A stretch of 64,000 bases of DNA from Cyanoderma ruficeps. Lineage: Eukaryota > Chordata > Aves > Passeriformes > Timaliidae. A program made the position numbers and the translations under genes. The DNA lies in NCBI GenBank assembly GCA_008694505.1, contig VZDJ01000056.1, forward strand, positions 1,616,461-1,680,460, given 5' to 3'. The number at the start of each line of letters is the position of its first letter. The stretch's first letter is position 1. Positions 26,177 to 38,400 of the stretch are shown piece after piece. A model generated the notes under the pieces. That model saw nothing but the letters and a program-made list of their open reading frames with translations. It was not told where the DNA came from and searched no databases.

Positions 26177-26327
26177 CCAAGGCATAAATCTCCCCGTTGA
26201 CTACGGCTGTGCTGAAGCGGTACTTGGAGAACTTCATTGGAGCTCTTTCCGTCCATTTGTCTTGGCCTGGGTCGTACTGAAACGTTCTGTTACTTAATCG
26301 ATCCGGCTCCTCATCAGGCAGATCCAT
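26177..26327 (-). CDS. KBTBD12: KBTBD12 coding exon 3 (kelch repeat)
   Basis: Internal exon of 151 nt encoding residues 448-497 plus one base. The acceptor is ttcatacag|ATGGATCTG and the donor is GCCTTGG|gtaagag. It starts in frame directly after the GGWTPQ end of exon 2 and reads MDLPDEEPDRLSN, FQYDPGQDKW, KYRFSTAVVNGEIYALG, which is nearly the human sequence of this blade. The first codon is an ATG, but it is internal methionine, not a start, because the frame continues from exon 2. Confidence 0.95.
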
Positions 26328-26585
26328 CTGTATGAAATATGACAGCCATATAATAATATGACATTTGGAGCCCTCCACACATGCCTGCAGGCAATTAATC
26401 ACGGCAGACAGCTCGGCAGATAAATAGCATAAACACATCGATTACAGCTGCAGGGGATTGTACTCCCCGGGGTTTAACAGCACCCATGGCTGGTGGCTGG
26501 GAGTCTGCTGTAGAAGGCAAAGGAATAAGTGGGTATCTGTGTCCTGTCCAGTAGAGACAAGGATTTGGGTATTCACAATACATTC

Positions 26586-26604
26586 GGGGTTAGGGTTAGG
26601 GTTA
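26586..26604 (+). repeat. Short interstitial telomere-like (TTAGGG)n tract
   Basis: GGGGTTAGGGTTAGGGTTA forms about three uninterrupted vertebrate telomere units in the middle of KBTBD12 intron 2. Very short interstitial tracts of this kind are usually explained by repair of double-strand breaks, not by chromosome fusion. Confidence 0.8.
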
Positions 26605-26785
26605 ACATTCCCAGCTCTGGAAGAACATACCCCCTTCCACAAGGCTGCTGTACAGTCCTAATAATAATGAGGGAAGCCCAGTCTGTCCTTTTTTTCCTGC
26701 TAAATGTTGAAATCTCTTTCCACTATTACTTAGACTGTACCATGAGTCTCGGTCAGGTACTTTGCTGGCCTTTCTCAGTCCTACA

Positions 26786-26836
26786 TTTATGTATGTATGT
26801 ATGTATGTATGTATGTATTTATTTATTTATTTATTT
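26786..26836 (+). repeat. Compound (TATG)n(TTTA)n microsatellite
   Basis: About seven TATG units followed directly by about five TTTA units. An ambiguous base follows at 26860. Likely length-polymorphic. Confidence 0.92.
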
Positions 26837-29493
26837 CAGGAGGTAACCTGAAACACAGANCTAATAAACATTTGCATGTTTATTTAGTCAGCCTAACCAC
26901 AGTAATGTTGTTTAACAGCTATAACTTCAATAGTTTTCATAATAAGCTCCTAACCCCCTTGCTATGTCTTTGTTGCCATAACACTTTTTATACTCACTCC
27001 TACTCCTCTTGTTCTCTTTAATCTTTCCACCTCTCTGCCTGTCTTATACAATGCAGGGAATTCAGATGCCGTTTTCTGGGTACAACACCCTTGAATATTA
27101 GCAGTGGGATGTGGAGGGAGGATTCTGAAATATTTTGGGATGGAAGTTTTCACATAGAGAGAATGAGGAGAGAATTACTTTGCTTGCTTGTGATGGTGTT
27201 ACATATGTCCTTGATTTCTTGTTACTTTTCTTTCCCAAATGACCTTTCCAACACTAATGTCATGGACAAGATAGTAGGAGGCAAGCTAAAGAGTAAATAT
27301 AAAGCCCCTTGTTTATTCCCTGTAAGTGCCTGAGGTCTGTTCTTTCTCTGTGGTAAGTGTGAAACACTAATTTATTCACTGAAAGAGGGGTATTTGAAAG
27401 CTGTATATTTTCAGCACAGACTAAACATGTACTTAGGAGAAGACAGCACTTGAAATGCTGTAAGTTCACATCCAACCTCATTTTTGTGGTAATGTTCTCC
27501 TTGGAGTGCACCCTGTTCTCTCTGTGTACAGAAAATGTAACTTCCAGCAACTCTTCAGACCCCTGTGTCTCAGGGGTCTGAATTCTTCCTCTTAGCCTCA
27601 CCAAACACTTTCCTCCATTATAACAGCCCCCAGTTACCAAGGCTGGAGTCACTTTGGGTTCTAACTGTGCTGGCATCAGGGGCCAGACCAATTCTGAGCA
27701 GAGCAGCACTGCTGTGAGCGAGTCCTTACCCTCCTAAGCTGTCATTTTATGTCCTGGCTTGACTTTGTCTTGTCTTATTTCAATTACAAAGCCTGAGTGG
27801 GAAGGGAACATGTATTTATCTCTGTCCTGTAATGGACACGTGCATTTAGGGCACTCTGTCAGTGCTGTTGTTAGTGTTTGTTCAGGATTGACAGAACATT
27901 CAGTGCTGCTCCAGCACAGGGACAGCACCTGGCTTGGCCAGCTCATTTGCTTTCCCAGTGCAGCTGTGGTAACCCTACATATACAATCATTGCATCTGAC
28001 AGGGGGAAGATAGATGGTACCAGAAGAATTCAGCACTCTCTAGTGCTGGTCTTAAAGCACTTTTTTCAGAACTTTAGTTAATTTATTTTGGTCTGTGCAG
28101 CTTACAAAGCTGTGGGGTTTGATCAATTGCTGTTAGTCTGCTCATCCCAAACCTATTTCTGTATAAACTCAGACACCCATGCATTGTTACTGATAGTACT
28201 GGTAGGCAGGTATACACTTTAGGTAGGTTTTTAAAAAATTATTCTTGGCTCAATATTCCTGACTTGTGCTTCTAAGCCACTTTTCCCTCTCTCAATCTGT
28301 TCTGGAAAAAAGCTTAATAAAGCTGGTTGTCTGACTTCAACATCTGTCTTTGTTATATGACATATCTTTCAGTTCAAGTTTTTTTTACAGACAGATTGTT
28401 TCTACATTAAGGGTTTTTTAGTTCTTTACATATGAGATACCCTTGCAGAGTTGTTTCTGTATCAGAAATACTCTCTGGTCTTTTTGTTGCCTCCTTGGGG
28501 ACTCCCGCACTCAAAATATTCCAAGATGTGGAGGTCTTGTTTAGCCGAACGCATCTCACTTTTAAATACTTTAAACAGTAATTTATTTGAAGAGGACAGA
28601 AACCATTGAGTTGTGATGACAGTCTGAACATCTTGCTACGAGGATTACAGATGCTCCACTTCATTGTCAAGTGAATGTGGGGCTTTTTCCTGAGCACTCA
28701 AATTTAAAATTCACCAAGCAATAAATTAAAAATTGGCTAGACTCTTAAAAAGAGATATTTTGCACTGGGAATAACTGGAGAGAGTGAGCACTGCCCTTGA
28801 CATCAATCTTCCTTGTAGCATAGCTCTGTATAATCTCTGTACTACTGAACATGTATCAGTGGCCCTGCTGAAAATCCCTCTAAAAACTTTACATGGCTAA
28901 ATAATGGAACAGAAATAAATAAATGGATTGGTTAAAGGACTCTGTTTCCCAGAGAATGCTTTGACTTTTCTTTTAAAATGTAATGTAATGAAAATCAAAT
29001 AAATTAACTTTACTTAACCAAGAAAGCTTCCTGAGAAATCGAGGTGAACTTTAAATGTCATATATATATCTGTCCCTGAAGTGTACCTGTGTATATGCCT
29101 TTTGAAAACAGGCACAGTTAAGGGTCCCTCTATGATTAAATGCCATTATTTATTATATCCAGAAAAATTAAGAGGATAGTAAATAAGGAATAGAAAGGAT
29201 GGAACCTTTAATGACAAATGAGACATATTTTAAACTCTTGCCCACTGTCCACATCTCCATGAATAAAAACTGCTATCCTGAGGTTGGTATTTACAGTGAG
29301 GATGGCATAGATGGATATTATTCTTCTTCACCCTGTTTGGTTTTACTGCAGATTATGTTTAATCAGAGGAATGTGAGGAACTTCTTATTCTGTTATCAAT
29401 AGTGTATTTTCCCATGCAATAAACACTGTAAAATTACTCAACAGTTCTTGTTAGTGCACAGAGCAAACAAAGTAAATAGGCACAATTCTCAAC

Positions 29494-29764
29494 CTGTGGT
29501 GTCCATCCACCTAGCACATACAGCTTGTCCTTCACTGTCACCACCATGTGACAGGCCAGTGGTACTGGCAGAGGAGCCGTGCTTCTCCAGGTGCCTTGCT
29601 CCATGGAATACTTCTCCACACAGTTTGTGACCAGATACTGATTTTTCACTTTCATTTGCCCTCCTATTACATAGAGGTCGTTGTGGGCAGTGCCCAGTGC
29701 GTAGAGCTCACGGAGCTGAGTGGTGCACAGACTGTGCCAAAAGTGGTTTCCTTGCTGGTGGTAT
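29494..29764 (-). CDS. KBTBD12: KBTBD12 coding exon 2 (kelch repeats)
   Basis: Internal exon of 271 nt encoding residues 357-447 of the kelch propeller. The acceptor is tttcctacag|ATACC and the donor is CACAG|gttgag. Joined to exon 1, the split arginine codon (AG|A) restores the reading frame. The product reads YHQQGNHFW, then HNDLYVIGGQMKVKNQYLVT and KLYVLGGWTPQ, with the double-glycine and aromatic pattern of kelch blades, and it aligns with the human KBTBD12 segment without gaps. The exon ends exactly on a codon boundary. The intron separating it from exon 1 is only 952 bp, the shortest in the gene. Confidence 0.95.
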
Positions 29765-30716
29765 CTGTAGGAAAGAAAATCCAGAGTTGTAAGTGCCCTG
29801 GTTCACCCAGGTCCCCATCAGCCTGTTTGGAAATGTTATCCTCTTTAATTGTCAGTGTTTACTCAGTACAATGAAAAGAGGAGCTCTCTTTCACAGAGAG
29901 GTTATAAAATCAAGCCCAATGTTTGCAAGATCAAGCATTTTTAGTGTGAGGAATCCTAGGTGTCCTTTCAAAGACATTTGACCCTAATTAAGGTAAGAAG
30001 TCACTTATTTCTGCATGTGCTGCTCAATCACAGTTTCTGCTGAAATTAGTGGGAGCAGTAAGAACTCAACACTGCTGAAAAGAAAGCTGCTCCCCCTGCC
30101 TCACTATGAATTTATTTCCTCAAATTTAGGCATTTGCATTTGAAAATGCTGTCACCATTTTAAAATTTTATCTTTAATCCAGGAAATGTCAGGTTTTCTT
30201 CAAAATGTGTGCATCTGAAAAAGAGATGAGTAAAAACAGAATGAGGTTTTTGAGCTATCAATCATTATCATTAATCTGTGAAGCCCTATCATCAACATCA
30301 ACAGAGAAGCATGTTTTCTCTGTGTTTTCTCTGGGCTCATTGGATCATTCACTTGGCTCATTTCCCCCTGCTAATGACCTAGAAAAGAAGTATCCAAGGA
30401 AAATACTGAGATTTGGGTAAGGAGGATATAAAATCTACATGCATTGATCTAACTGAGCTCATTTACTCAGAGATACCACAAGAGTAACTCCTCATTCTTT
30501 CAGGAGAAGAGGCATCAAGAATTGGTTGTATGTATATAACTCAGAGCTACAAAAATAAGTTGTGACAAATTGATTAAAGTAGCCAAAATCTCTAAGAAGA
30601 AAAAAGCAAATAAAAAATGCTTTGTGTAATGGTCTTTTTTGGTTTTTGTCCCCAGGGACATTATTTAGATGTAACATTTTTAAATAATTAGAGGATTTCT
30701 GACAGAGGGTACACAC
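29765..30716 (-). other. KBTBD12: KBTBD12 intron 1 between coding exons (952 bp)
   Basis: Donor gtgtgt and acceptor tttcctacag are both canonical. I see no feature inside. Confidence 0.9.
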
Positions 30717-31786
30717 CTATAAATTTCAATGTTCCTGGTCCTTTGTCTAGACATTTTGGCGGCACTTGCCTCGCCTGCCACAATGATATCATTTTTTTCA
30801 GTGACGACGCCAGTGCAAACACATCCTAAGCCCTCTCCATACTTCGGGGAAGAAATGAAGTAAGTCTTTCCTGTCGCAGGAGCATAACAAAAGCTGGCAT
30901 CTGCATAGCTGCCATGCCTGGACCTGATGCCAAGGGAGTTGTTGCCGATGCAGAGCAGGAGATCCGTCATCTCCATGCCGTATCGCAGGCTGAGGGAAGG
31001 GTGGCTGGACAGTTGGATAGTTTTCAGTGCTTCCTCGAACATATCATTGCATTCTGAATTGCACAGAATAATTGTGTTCCTTTTCCGGGCTTCCACAAGA
31101 AAAGAGGGGCTGACAAGGACCAGTCTCACTTGCTTGAGGAGTTCAACAAGGTGTTCTGAACGTGACTCTCTGCTGTGCTTGACCCATCTAATGACAAGGT
31201 CCAGAATGCTCTCCTCCCTGGAAATATTCAGATCATCTGATTTGATGAGAGTCATCAGCTGCTGGAATTCAATCTCTAGTATTTCTTCCTGCAAGCTCAC
31301 CTCAGCAAAATGCTGATACACGTATTTCCTTGCTTGGTCACATAAATCTTCTGCCCCAATGTGGTTTGCAAAGTAGTAGATGCCCACACAGTTGGAAGCA
31401 TCCATATGTTCCATCATATACTTCTGACACATATTGCAAACCTCCTCCATCTGCATGAAGTAGGCAGCCAGGGCGACAGTCTGCACGTTGAGGGCGGTGA
31501 GGCGCAGGTCCGCGCTGTACATGTAGTGCAGGATCACCGACACGCTCTCGGCGGAGATGTCGTGCAGCACCACTTCCCTCTGCATGCACTCTGCCAAGCC
31601 ACATGTGAACATGGCTTTGAAATAGGCACTGAAGGCAGCCAGCACCACCTTATGGCAGGGGAATTTCTCACCTTCTGCAATCAGCACCACATCGATTATC
31701 TGTGTTGATTCTTTCATTCTCTTTACTTGCTCCAATAAAGTCAAGCTGTGGCGCTGCTTTCTCTTCTCCTCAGCCTTGCAATTCAT
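30717..31786 (-). CDS. KBTBD12: KBTBD12 coding exon 1 (BTB and BACK domains, start of kelch domain)
   Basis: First coding exon of a BTB-BACK-kelch protein, recognised as KBTBD12 by close residue-for-residue agreement with the human protein along the whole exon. It encodes residues 1-356 plus two bases of codon 357. The BTB fold spans roughly residues 22-127 (IDVVLIAEGEKFPCHKVVLA, then AAFSAYFKAMF), followed by a BACK domain at about 130-235 (ASNCVGIYYFA, SREESILDLVIRWV) and the first kelch blade from about 275 (SLRYGMEMTDLLLCIGN). Members of this family usually act as CUL3 ubiquitin-ligase substrate adaptors: BTB and BACK bind CUL3 and dimerise, and the kelch propeller binds substrate. A role for this protein specifically is inferred. 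The start ATG has A at -3 and matches the human start. The exon ends in the donor AG|gtgtgt. No frameshift or stop is seen. Confidence 0.96.
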
Positions 31787-31851
31787 GGTTGATCTCCAAA
31801 CTTCTTCTCTTTAAATAGCCTCAGAACTCAAGGTCTTCATTGGGAATGTTT
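31787..31851 (-). other. KBTBD12: KBTBD12 5' leader with candidate splice acceptor
   Basis: Reading the minus strand towards the KBTBD12 start, a pyrimidine-rich tract ends in gcttctatctctag at 31852-31853 and is followed by 65 nt before the ATG. This is a plausible splice acceptor, so the coding exon probably begins here and the gene likely has at least one upstream non-coding exon. There is no CpG island or convincing TATA arrangement next to the start, which also argues against a promoter directly at this exon. This is inference from motif shape only. Confidence 0.45.
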
Positions 31852-34800
31852 CTAGAGATAGAAGCATAATATTGTCCAATAAGAAAAAACAAATGAATAT
31901 CGCTGTAATTATCCAAAGTTAATCATCTGTGTGATGTGATGTGAATCAGTAATGTATAAAATTGTGCAGAATTATGGTGAGGTCTCAGGTTCAAGGCCTC
32001 CAAGACAAAATATAAGAAAAATCAACACCTCAGATGACCTTCAGCATTCAATACCTACCCCCAGGTTCTGTAATTATTTAAAGACAATTACAGATTTCCC
32101 TTCAAAGCATCCTTTTTCAACTGTCTTCTCCCTCTTTTCCCTGACCCTGATACAGGACCTATAAAAATTGAATTGAGAGAGTCAATACAGGGTTGTGGGT
32201 AGAGGCAGCTTTTATCCCTAGAGACTGGTGAAGTGAAAGGAAGCAACTTGGTCCAATTGGCCAGATTCTTTTCTCTCTCACACCAAAGGATAGGTCACTG
32301 GTTTCTACAGAGATGCTACCAGTTTTCTTTGGAACAAGTAAAGGATCAGTAAATAGAGGCTAGCCTTCAAGCTGTCCTCCTTCTCAGCAGGATGTTTATG
32401 TCACAGCTGCAGAGTCACAGTTTTGGTTCCACTCACTGTAAACTCAAGGGACATTTTAAATTAAATTGTAATTATTGACATACTCCCTCCAGTTTCATTT
32501 ATGAGGGGAAAAAAGGAAATTTGTGGTCTTATTTCTGTTTGGTTTTTGGTTTTTTGGGGTTTTTCTTTTGAAGGCAGATCCTTTAGTGAATCTCTCTTTC
32601 TGCAGAATATGAGGTACAGGTGTAGAATTTCAGTGGGAGAATGACATTTACCATCACTTGAGGGATAACAGTCCTTATCACAGTTTTTGGCTGTACTATG
32701 GTAATGAGACAGTTCTGTTTTAGAAATGCATTAAGGACTCATGTCATGAATCACCAACACACGAACAAGTCCTAAAGCTCTGGTATAACCATGTTTGAAA
32801 CACATTATAAACATGCTACAAAGTACTTAATGAGACTGTTGAAATGAGTAACATTCCTCAGCAGCTGAAATGTTTGCAGGATCAAGGGCTTGTATCACAG
32901 ATTGAATTGGGTTTCTCAAATCCTGGCAGCACTAAGAGAAGTCTTAGTTTCATTAAAGAAACATGTATCAACATAAAAAATGAGTGTATGAAATTCTTTG
33001 GAATTTCATCTAAAGGTATTTTTGCAAACAGATTTTTCTACAGATTTTGATAGATAGAGCGTTAAAAATATTATAGTTATTTCCCAGGTGGAAAGGGAAT
33101 CTACAGCTATATCACCAAACTCAAGCCTACTCTTTTAGCTGTTCAGTTGTTTTTGGAACTAGTCATCATTCTACAAGTTAGGTAGATTCCTCACTTTGAG
33201 TGCTAATTTAAAAGCCAAGCATGCTTGAAGATTGGCATTTCCTTAATTTGATCCATTCTTTCCATATTCCAAATATGGAACCAGAAGCAACAAATCGAAG
33301 AAATGAAACTGGGTTATTACCAGATTTTAAAAATGGATTTGCAAGACTAAACATTAACATCTGGATGTGGGCCAAGCTCTGAGCTCTTCTTATGATACTT
33401 TTAAAATTCAATCAAAGCAGTAAATTGAGTACAAAAAATACAGAGATGGTATTTAAAAGTCTTGATTTTTTTTCCCCCCTTGAAATTAAATACTGGATTT
33501 GAGAAAACATGGGTCTTCATACTGTATCAACTGCCTCTGGAGCAGTCTTTACAGTCAGTAGAAGCCTTTCAAGACACAGGAAATGTTCTTGTTTTTATCC
33601 TACATGATAATTAGACAGTTTATTGTTTTCCCCTTGTGCTATTTCATCACTTTGTAATATTTGATCTTCACTGCATTTTGATAAAGGAACCTCCCCATAT
33701 CTCAGAAATTGTGCTTACCATCTCAAAGACCATCAGCACAGATATCTTAAAGAAGATGAGCTGCAGTGTCTTCCACCAGGTGTTCATCTCCAGCTGTATG
33801 AAAATGTTAGTAAGCACCAACAAGCCCCAATCCTGTTTCACAATCTGACTAATCAAGACTTTTCCTCTGAAATGATCAACTTCTCTCCTTTCTATTTTAT
33901 GATGTCAGAACTTCATGCATCCCCCAGCTTTTCTATAATGGTCAAAATGTGTATTTTTAATGTAAAGAACAAGTGAGATAATTAATCACCATCATTTTCC
34001 CCAGACTTTGGTACAGATCAGGAAGAAGCTGTGTGTAGAACTGAGTTATGATTTCATTTCCTTTGCTGATCACCTTTAAGTTTTCTTTTACTGTAAGAGC
34101 AACACTTTGTCAGTGATTACACTGTTCATTAGATTAGTGAATTTTAAAATATTCATACCAGTGGTCAGCACATCTGGCACAATACCCTGGCAGCTATCTC
34201 CTCTGCTCTTTCATCAGTAAGGTCCCAGCAATGGCAATGTTGAGGCAAAACATAGCTGATGCCATTTATGTACTACTTGAGGCATTCATATCTGATGGAC
34301 ATTAATCTGATCCTCCACCCACTCCTCAGGCAATGAAGGGCAGTCCCCATCTGCATTCAGGGCAGGTGGTCTCCTCGGCCACCTCAAAGCTGCTAGATCT
34401 GCTCTGGGCGCCCTCCCCAGGAGCTGCCACTGGGAGCAGGGGATGGGGTGGCCTCTTCTGGACCTGGTCCATATCCAACCATCACCTCATGCTGTGCAAA
34501 GAGTCTGCACCTTCCAGGCAGGATCACTGCAACCCTCCAACCTGTCTTCACCCACCTCATTAAGCTCTGCAGAGCAGTGCTGCTTCCCCAGGCAGAGCTG
34601 TAGGAAGAGTGTGGTTACCTCACACCTGCAAGAAGACAAAATTCACTTTTCCTTGTCAGAACACACCTTTTTTATCTCTGTGCTTTGACAGCACAGCCAG
34701 CTCCTGACTGAACTGTATTCAACAAAATCGTGCTGTTGACTTGCATGTGAGTCTAGTTTCTCCATTCTACAGCTGAGGAAACTGAAGCTAAAATGTTAAA

Positions 34801-35391
34801 AGGGAAACAGGATTAAAACCCAGGGGTGAAATCCTTTCATTAACTTCAGAAATTCATCCCTGTTCTTTAGCTGCAAACTTGTCACTTCCCTCCTGGCTTT
34901 TAGCAGTTGAGGTCATAAGAAGAATATTAATATTCTCCTTTATATCACTGGAAAGACTATTAAAGGGTAACGATGAAACAATGCTGCTTTGCTTTCCCTC
35001 TAGGTTGCAGAGGGAAAAAGATGGTACATTGATTGTAAAAGAGAGGGTAAGTATGATACAAATATAATTTTCAGCAAGACACTGCTCTGAGATTGTGTCA
35101 GAGGCTGGGTTTTCATTATAAAAATTCCAGTGCAAAGTTCAAACCCTTTATAATGTCACCAGGAGCTGAAATCAGAGTTAATGCCTTACTCAGAATCTTG
35201 GGATGCTTTTTTCTTCTACTGTGAAAAATGGATTCAGGTGCAAACCTCCACTGGATGTTACTTTATTTGAGAGCTGGGCTATTAATTATTCTCCACCTCT
35301 CTCTGCTACTTTAAGTTTTATGTAAACTATTTAGTTAGTCTAATTTCACCTTTTCTTTTTTGCCTTTGTGCCATGAACCTTATGAAGAGTC

Positions 35392-35425
35392 ATATATATA
35401 TTATAATATATATAATATATAATAT
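35392..35425. repeat. AT-rich, self-complementary simple sequence
   Basis: A run of alternating TA dinucleotides with ATAATATAT variants that could fold back on itself. Simple sequence without further context. Confidence 0.7.
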
Positions 35426-38400
35426 GCAGGAGCTCCAGCATACACTTTGCAAGGTAGTAGTGTGCTGCATGAACAGTTTAAAACGTAAAGAAGCACTCTG
35501 CTGTGAGCTCAGCTCTCCAGCATTTATGAGGCTATCAAACTATAAATAAATGCTGTCCTCAATTCTCAGTTACACTGCAGGCTCTTTGAACTGCCCCAGT
35601 GGAAAGGGACTGTAAACCAGATGGAAGTAGCTCGTCAGGAATTTCCCTTAACCTCTGCGGGGAAAAAAGCTAGCCTGTAATTAGAGACATTATTTTGTCT
35701 GTATTTTTTTGTCTGGGACACAGATTTTTTTTGTCTTTACCCAAGGAATCTCCTATTTCCGTATCGTGGTGGGAGGGTGGGAGCTGCGGGACCTGGCTCA
35801 GCAGAGGTCACAGCACCCAGCGTGGGGGGCACCTCCTGCATACTCCTCTTCCCCCTCTGCTTTTTTTTCTTTTTTTTTTCTTTTTCCTTGCCTTAATGAG
35901 GCTGCCCTGCCTCAAGGCGGCCTCCCTTCAGGTGCTGAAAGGATCAGAGTTCAATCACATCAAAGAGCCAGTGCCTCTGCCTATGAATTATTTGTGCTTC
36001 CTTTGTTATCAGTAAGCTGAGAAGCAAATCTGTTAATTGTATGCATTATGACATTTGGCTGACAGCCACAGTGAGGCAGAAATCAGCACCCAGATGATAA
36101 TAATGTTATAATCTCAGAGTTCAATTATGAAGGCTGTGCTGGCATTTAAGATCAAGATTTTAAACTGTGCAAAAGATCCCACAGTGCTCAAAAAGAGCAA
36201 ATAATAATGCTAATCTTGATACAAGGAAAAGGTATAATATTATATATTAAGGAAGCTTCCAATGAATTATAGATGTTCCTATACCTATAGGATAATAGTA
36301 ATCATTCTCTTAATTCTGACACCTGGAAAGATGCCAGAAGAAATTATTATGTGATTGAATTATAAGATTTAGAGGGTAACAAGGTGATAAAAGCAGTTAT
36401 GGCACCTATTTATCAAGAACAAATTGTGCCAATCCAATCTACTTTTCTTCATTCTTTTCAGGGATAATAGGGGATAAATTTGATACTTTGTCTTAACACT
36501 ACTGATATGGTCATATGTGACAAATTGTGATGAAATCCACAGACTAAACCAACATCAATTAGGTGTCTAGCTGGTTGAAAAAGCAGATTCAAATGATAGT
36601 TATTGGTGGTCAGACTGGGAAGCATCTCTAGTCTGTGGCATGAGAGCTGTGCTGAAAAGGTCACTCATAGTTTCAGGGAATACTTACTTTATTGCCTTGG
36701 CTCAGATATGATTTCTTGAATTAATTTCATCCATTCTGTCCAGATAAAATATACGGACTTGTGGCAGAACATTAAGTGGGAAAACAATCAATTCTTTTTA
36801 GGAAATTTATGTTCTTGTGGGCATACAGGTAAGTGTGACTAAAAGATGGTTCTCTGTAACAATTATACATTTAGTGTGTGGATGTGTTTCAAGTATCGCT
36901 ATAGCTACCAGCATCCAGGGTACCATTCTGGAAGTTTTCCATATTCAGTCAGTTGCCAGTTACTTAGAGAATTAGGATTTTCAGGTTTTCAAAGGCATCT
37001 AATCAAGTTAAAAGCCCAGCTCCTGCTTCAGCTCACTGTGTAATGTAGGAACTGAAGTGTCTGCATCACTTTTAAAGGTAAAACTTCAGACTTAAATAAC
37101 TCAGGGAATTCTAAAAGATTAGGCAGATAAGGAGATCACCTTCTAATAAAGTCATAGAAAGAACCCTCCTTGCTCAGCCCTCTCATTCTCCCAGGATCAG
37201 CCCTGCAGCAGGTACAGTTCTAGTGATCTGAACTGATTTATTCCTGGCAGGAAAGGAGGAATTTCAAAGTTTTAAAAATACTAACACTACAAATCAAATA
37301 ACATCATTGGCCCCTGCAAGATAAAGTCTAACGATTCTTCTGAGAGAGATTTTAACTATTTTTCTCCCTCCATCCCTGTGGCATCTTGTTTCTGTTACTG
37401 AGAAGCCTGAGTCAAGGCACCCTGATGTCTCACTATATCCAGGCATAGGCCTGTTGTTGCTGGGATGTGCTGCTAGGCAGGGCCATGGGAGCTTTCTTAG
37501 CTTGTTACAGTCTGCAAGTAGTGCAAAAGGAGGTTCTCAGTGCAAGGAGACAGGTTTCTGACCTACAAACTGCTTTTGTAAATGTAGGCAGCTGTGGCAG
37601 TATTGTGTTCCCCTGTGTGCATCCCCTGCAACCCTGCTGCTCCAAGCATCCCACTCCAGCACAGCCTGCAGTCATCTCCACTCAGACTGCGACAGAACAG
37701 CCTGGCCTTTCTGCAGAAGCTTCATTTTCCTTCCTATTGCATTGCTCTGAATTAAAAATAAAAATAAAATGGGACTCAACAAGGTTCTCTGAGCTAGGAG
37801 AAACTTGGTACCTACCATGGAGATTTTTAAAGCAGTTTCCAAAGCTTCAAAAACTGTGTTTGGGAGCATGATTGACCATTGGAGACCTGAAGATGCTTTG
37901 ATCAGTTTTCAAAGCCTTTGTGTAGTTTATGATTCTGGGAAGATTTGACAGTTTGAGCTCTGTTTACTGCCAAGACAGGAGCCTAGATGTGGGATTGGAT
38001 TAATATTGATCCTATCTCAGCAAATACCAGACATTTTTTTTCTTTAAACTGTTATAGATTCATGAAAAAAATCAAAGCAGCTGGAAATGAAAGACCTTAT
38101 AGGCCATCTTTTTGAATGTGCCTTCACCTGACTTAATCTGGTTCAAAGCTCAGTGAAGTCAGTGAAAAGGATCCCACAATTTAAGTAAAAAATTGGTGTG
38201 GCTCTGTTAACAAACAAATGCCTATGAACAAACCCCAGTCTGAGCCAATTACGTGCATTAATTGTATGAGAAGAATAGAAGTTAAAGATATACATATCAA
38301 GCCCATTTCTTTCACAGTTCACTTATGCAGATCATTTTTCTTGCATATAAAAACTAAGTGAAATGGCGAAGTGCTCATTCACAGAAGCAGGATGCACAAG

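Larger units (their letters stand above)
26328..29493 (-). other. KBTBD12: KBTBD12 intron 2 (3.2 kb)
   Basis: Non-coding interval between exons 2 and 3. It contains a short interstitial telomere-like repeat and a compound tetranucleotide microsatellite, listed separately. The base at 26860 is ambiguous, just after the microsatellite. No other feature is recognised. Confidence 0.85.

Noticed and set aside
27260..27709. A 149-residue minus-strand open frame inside KBTBD12 intron 2
   Set aside because: It lies in the intron between two confidently joined kelch exons and shows no kelch or other motif.
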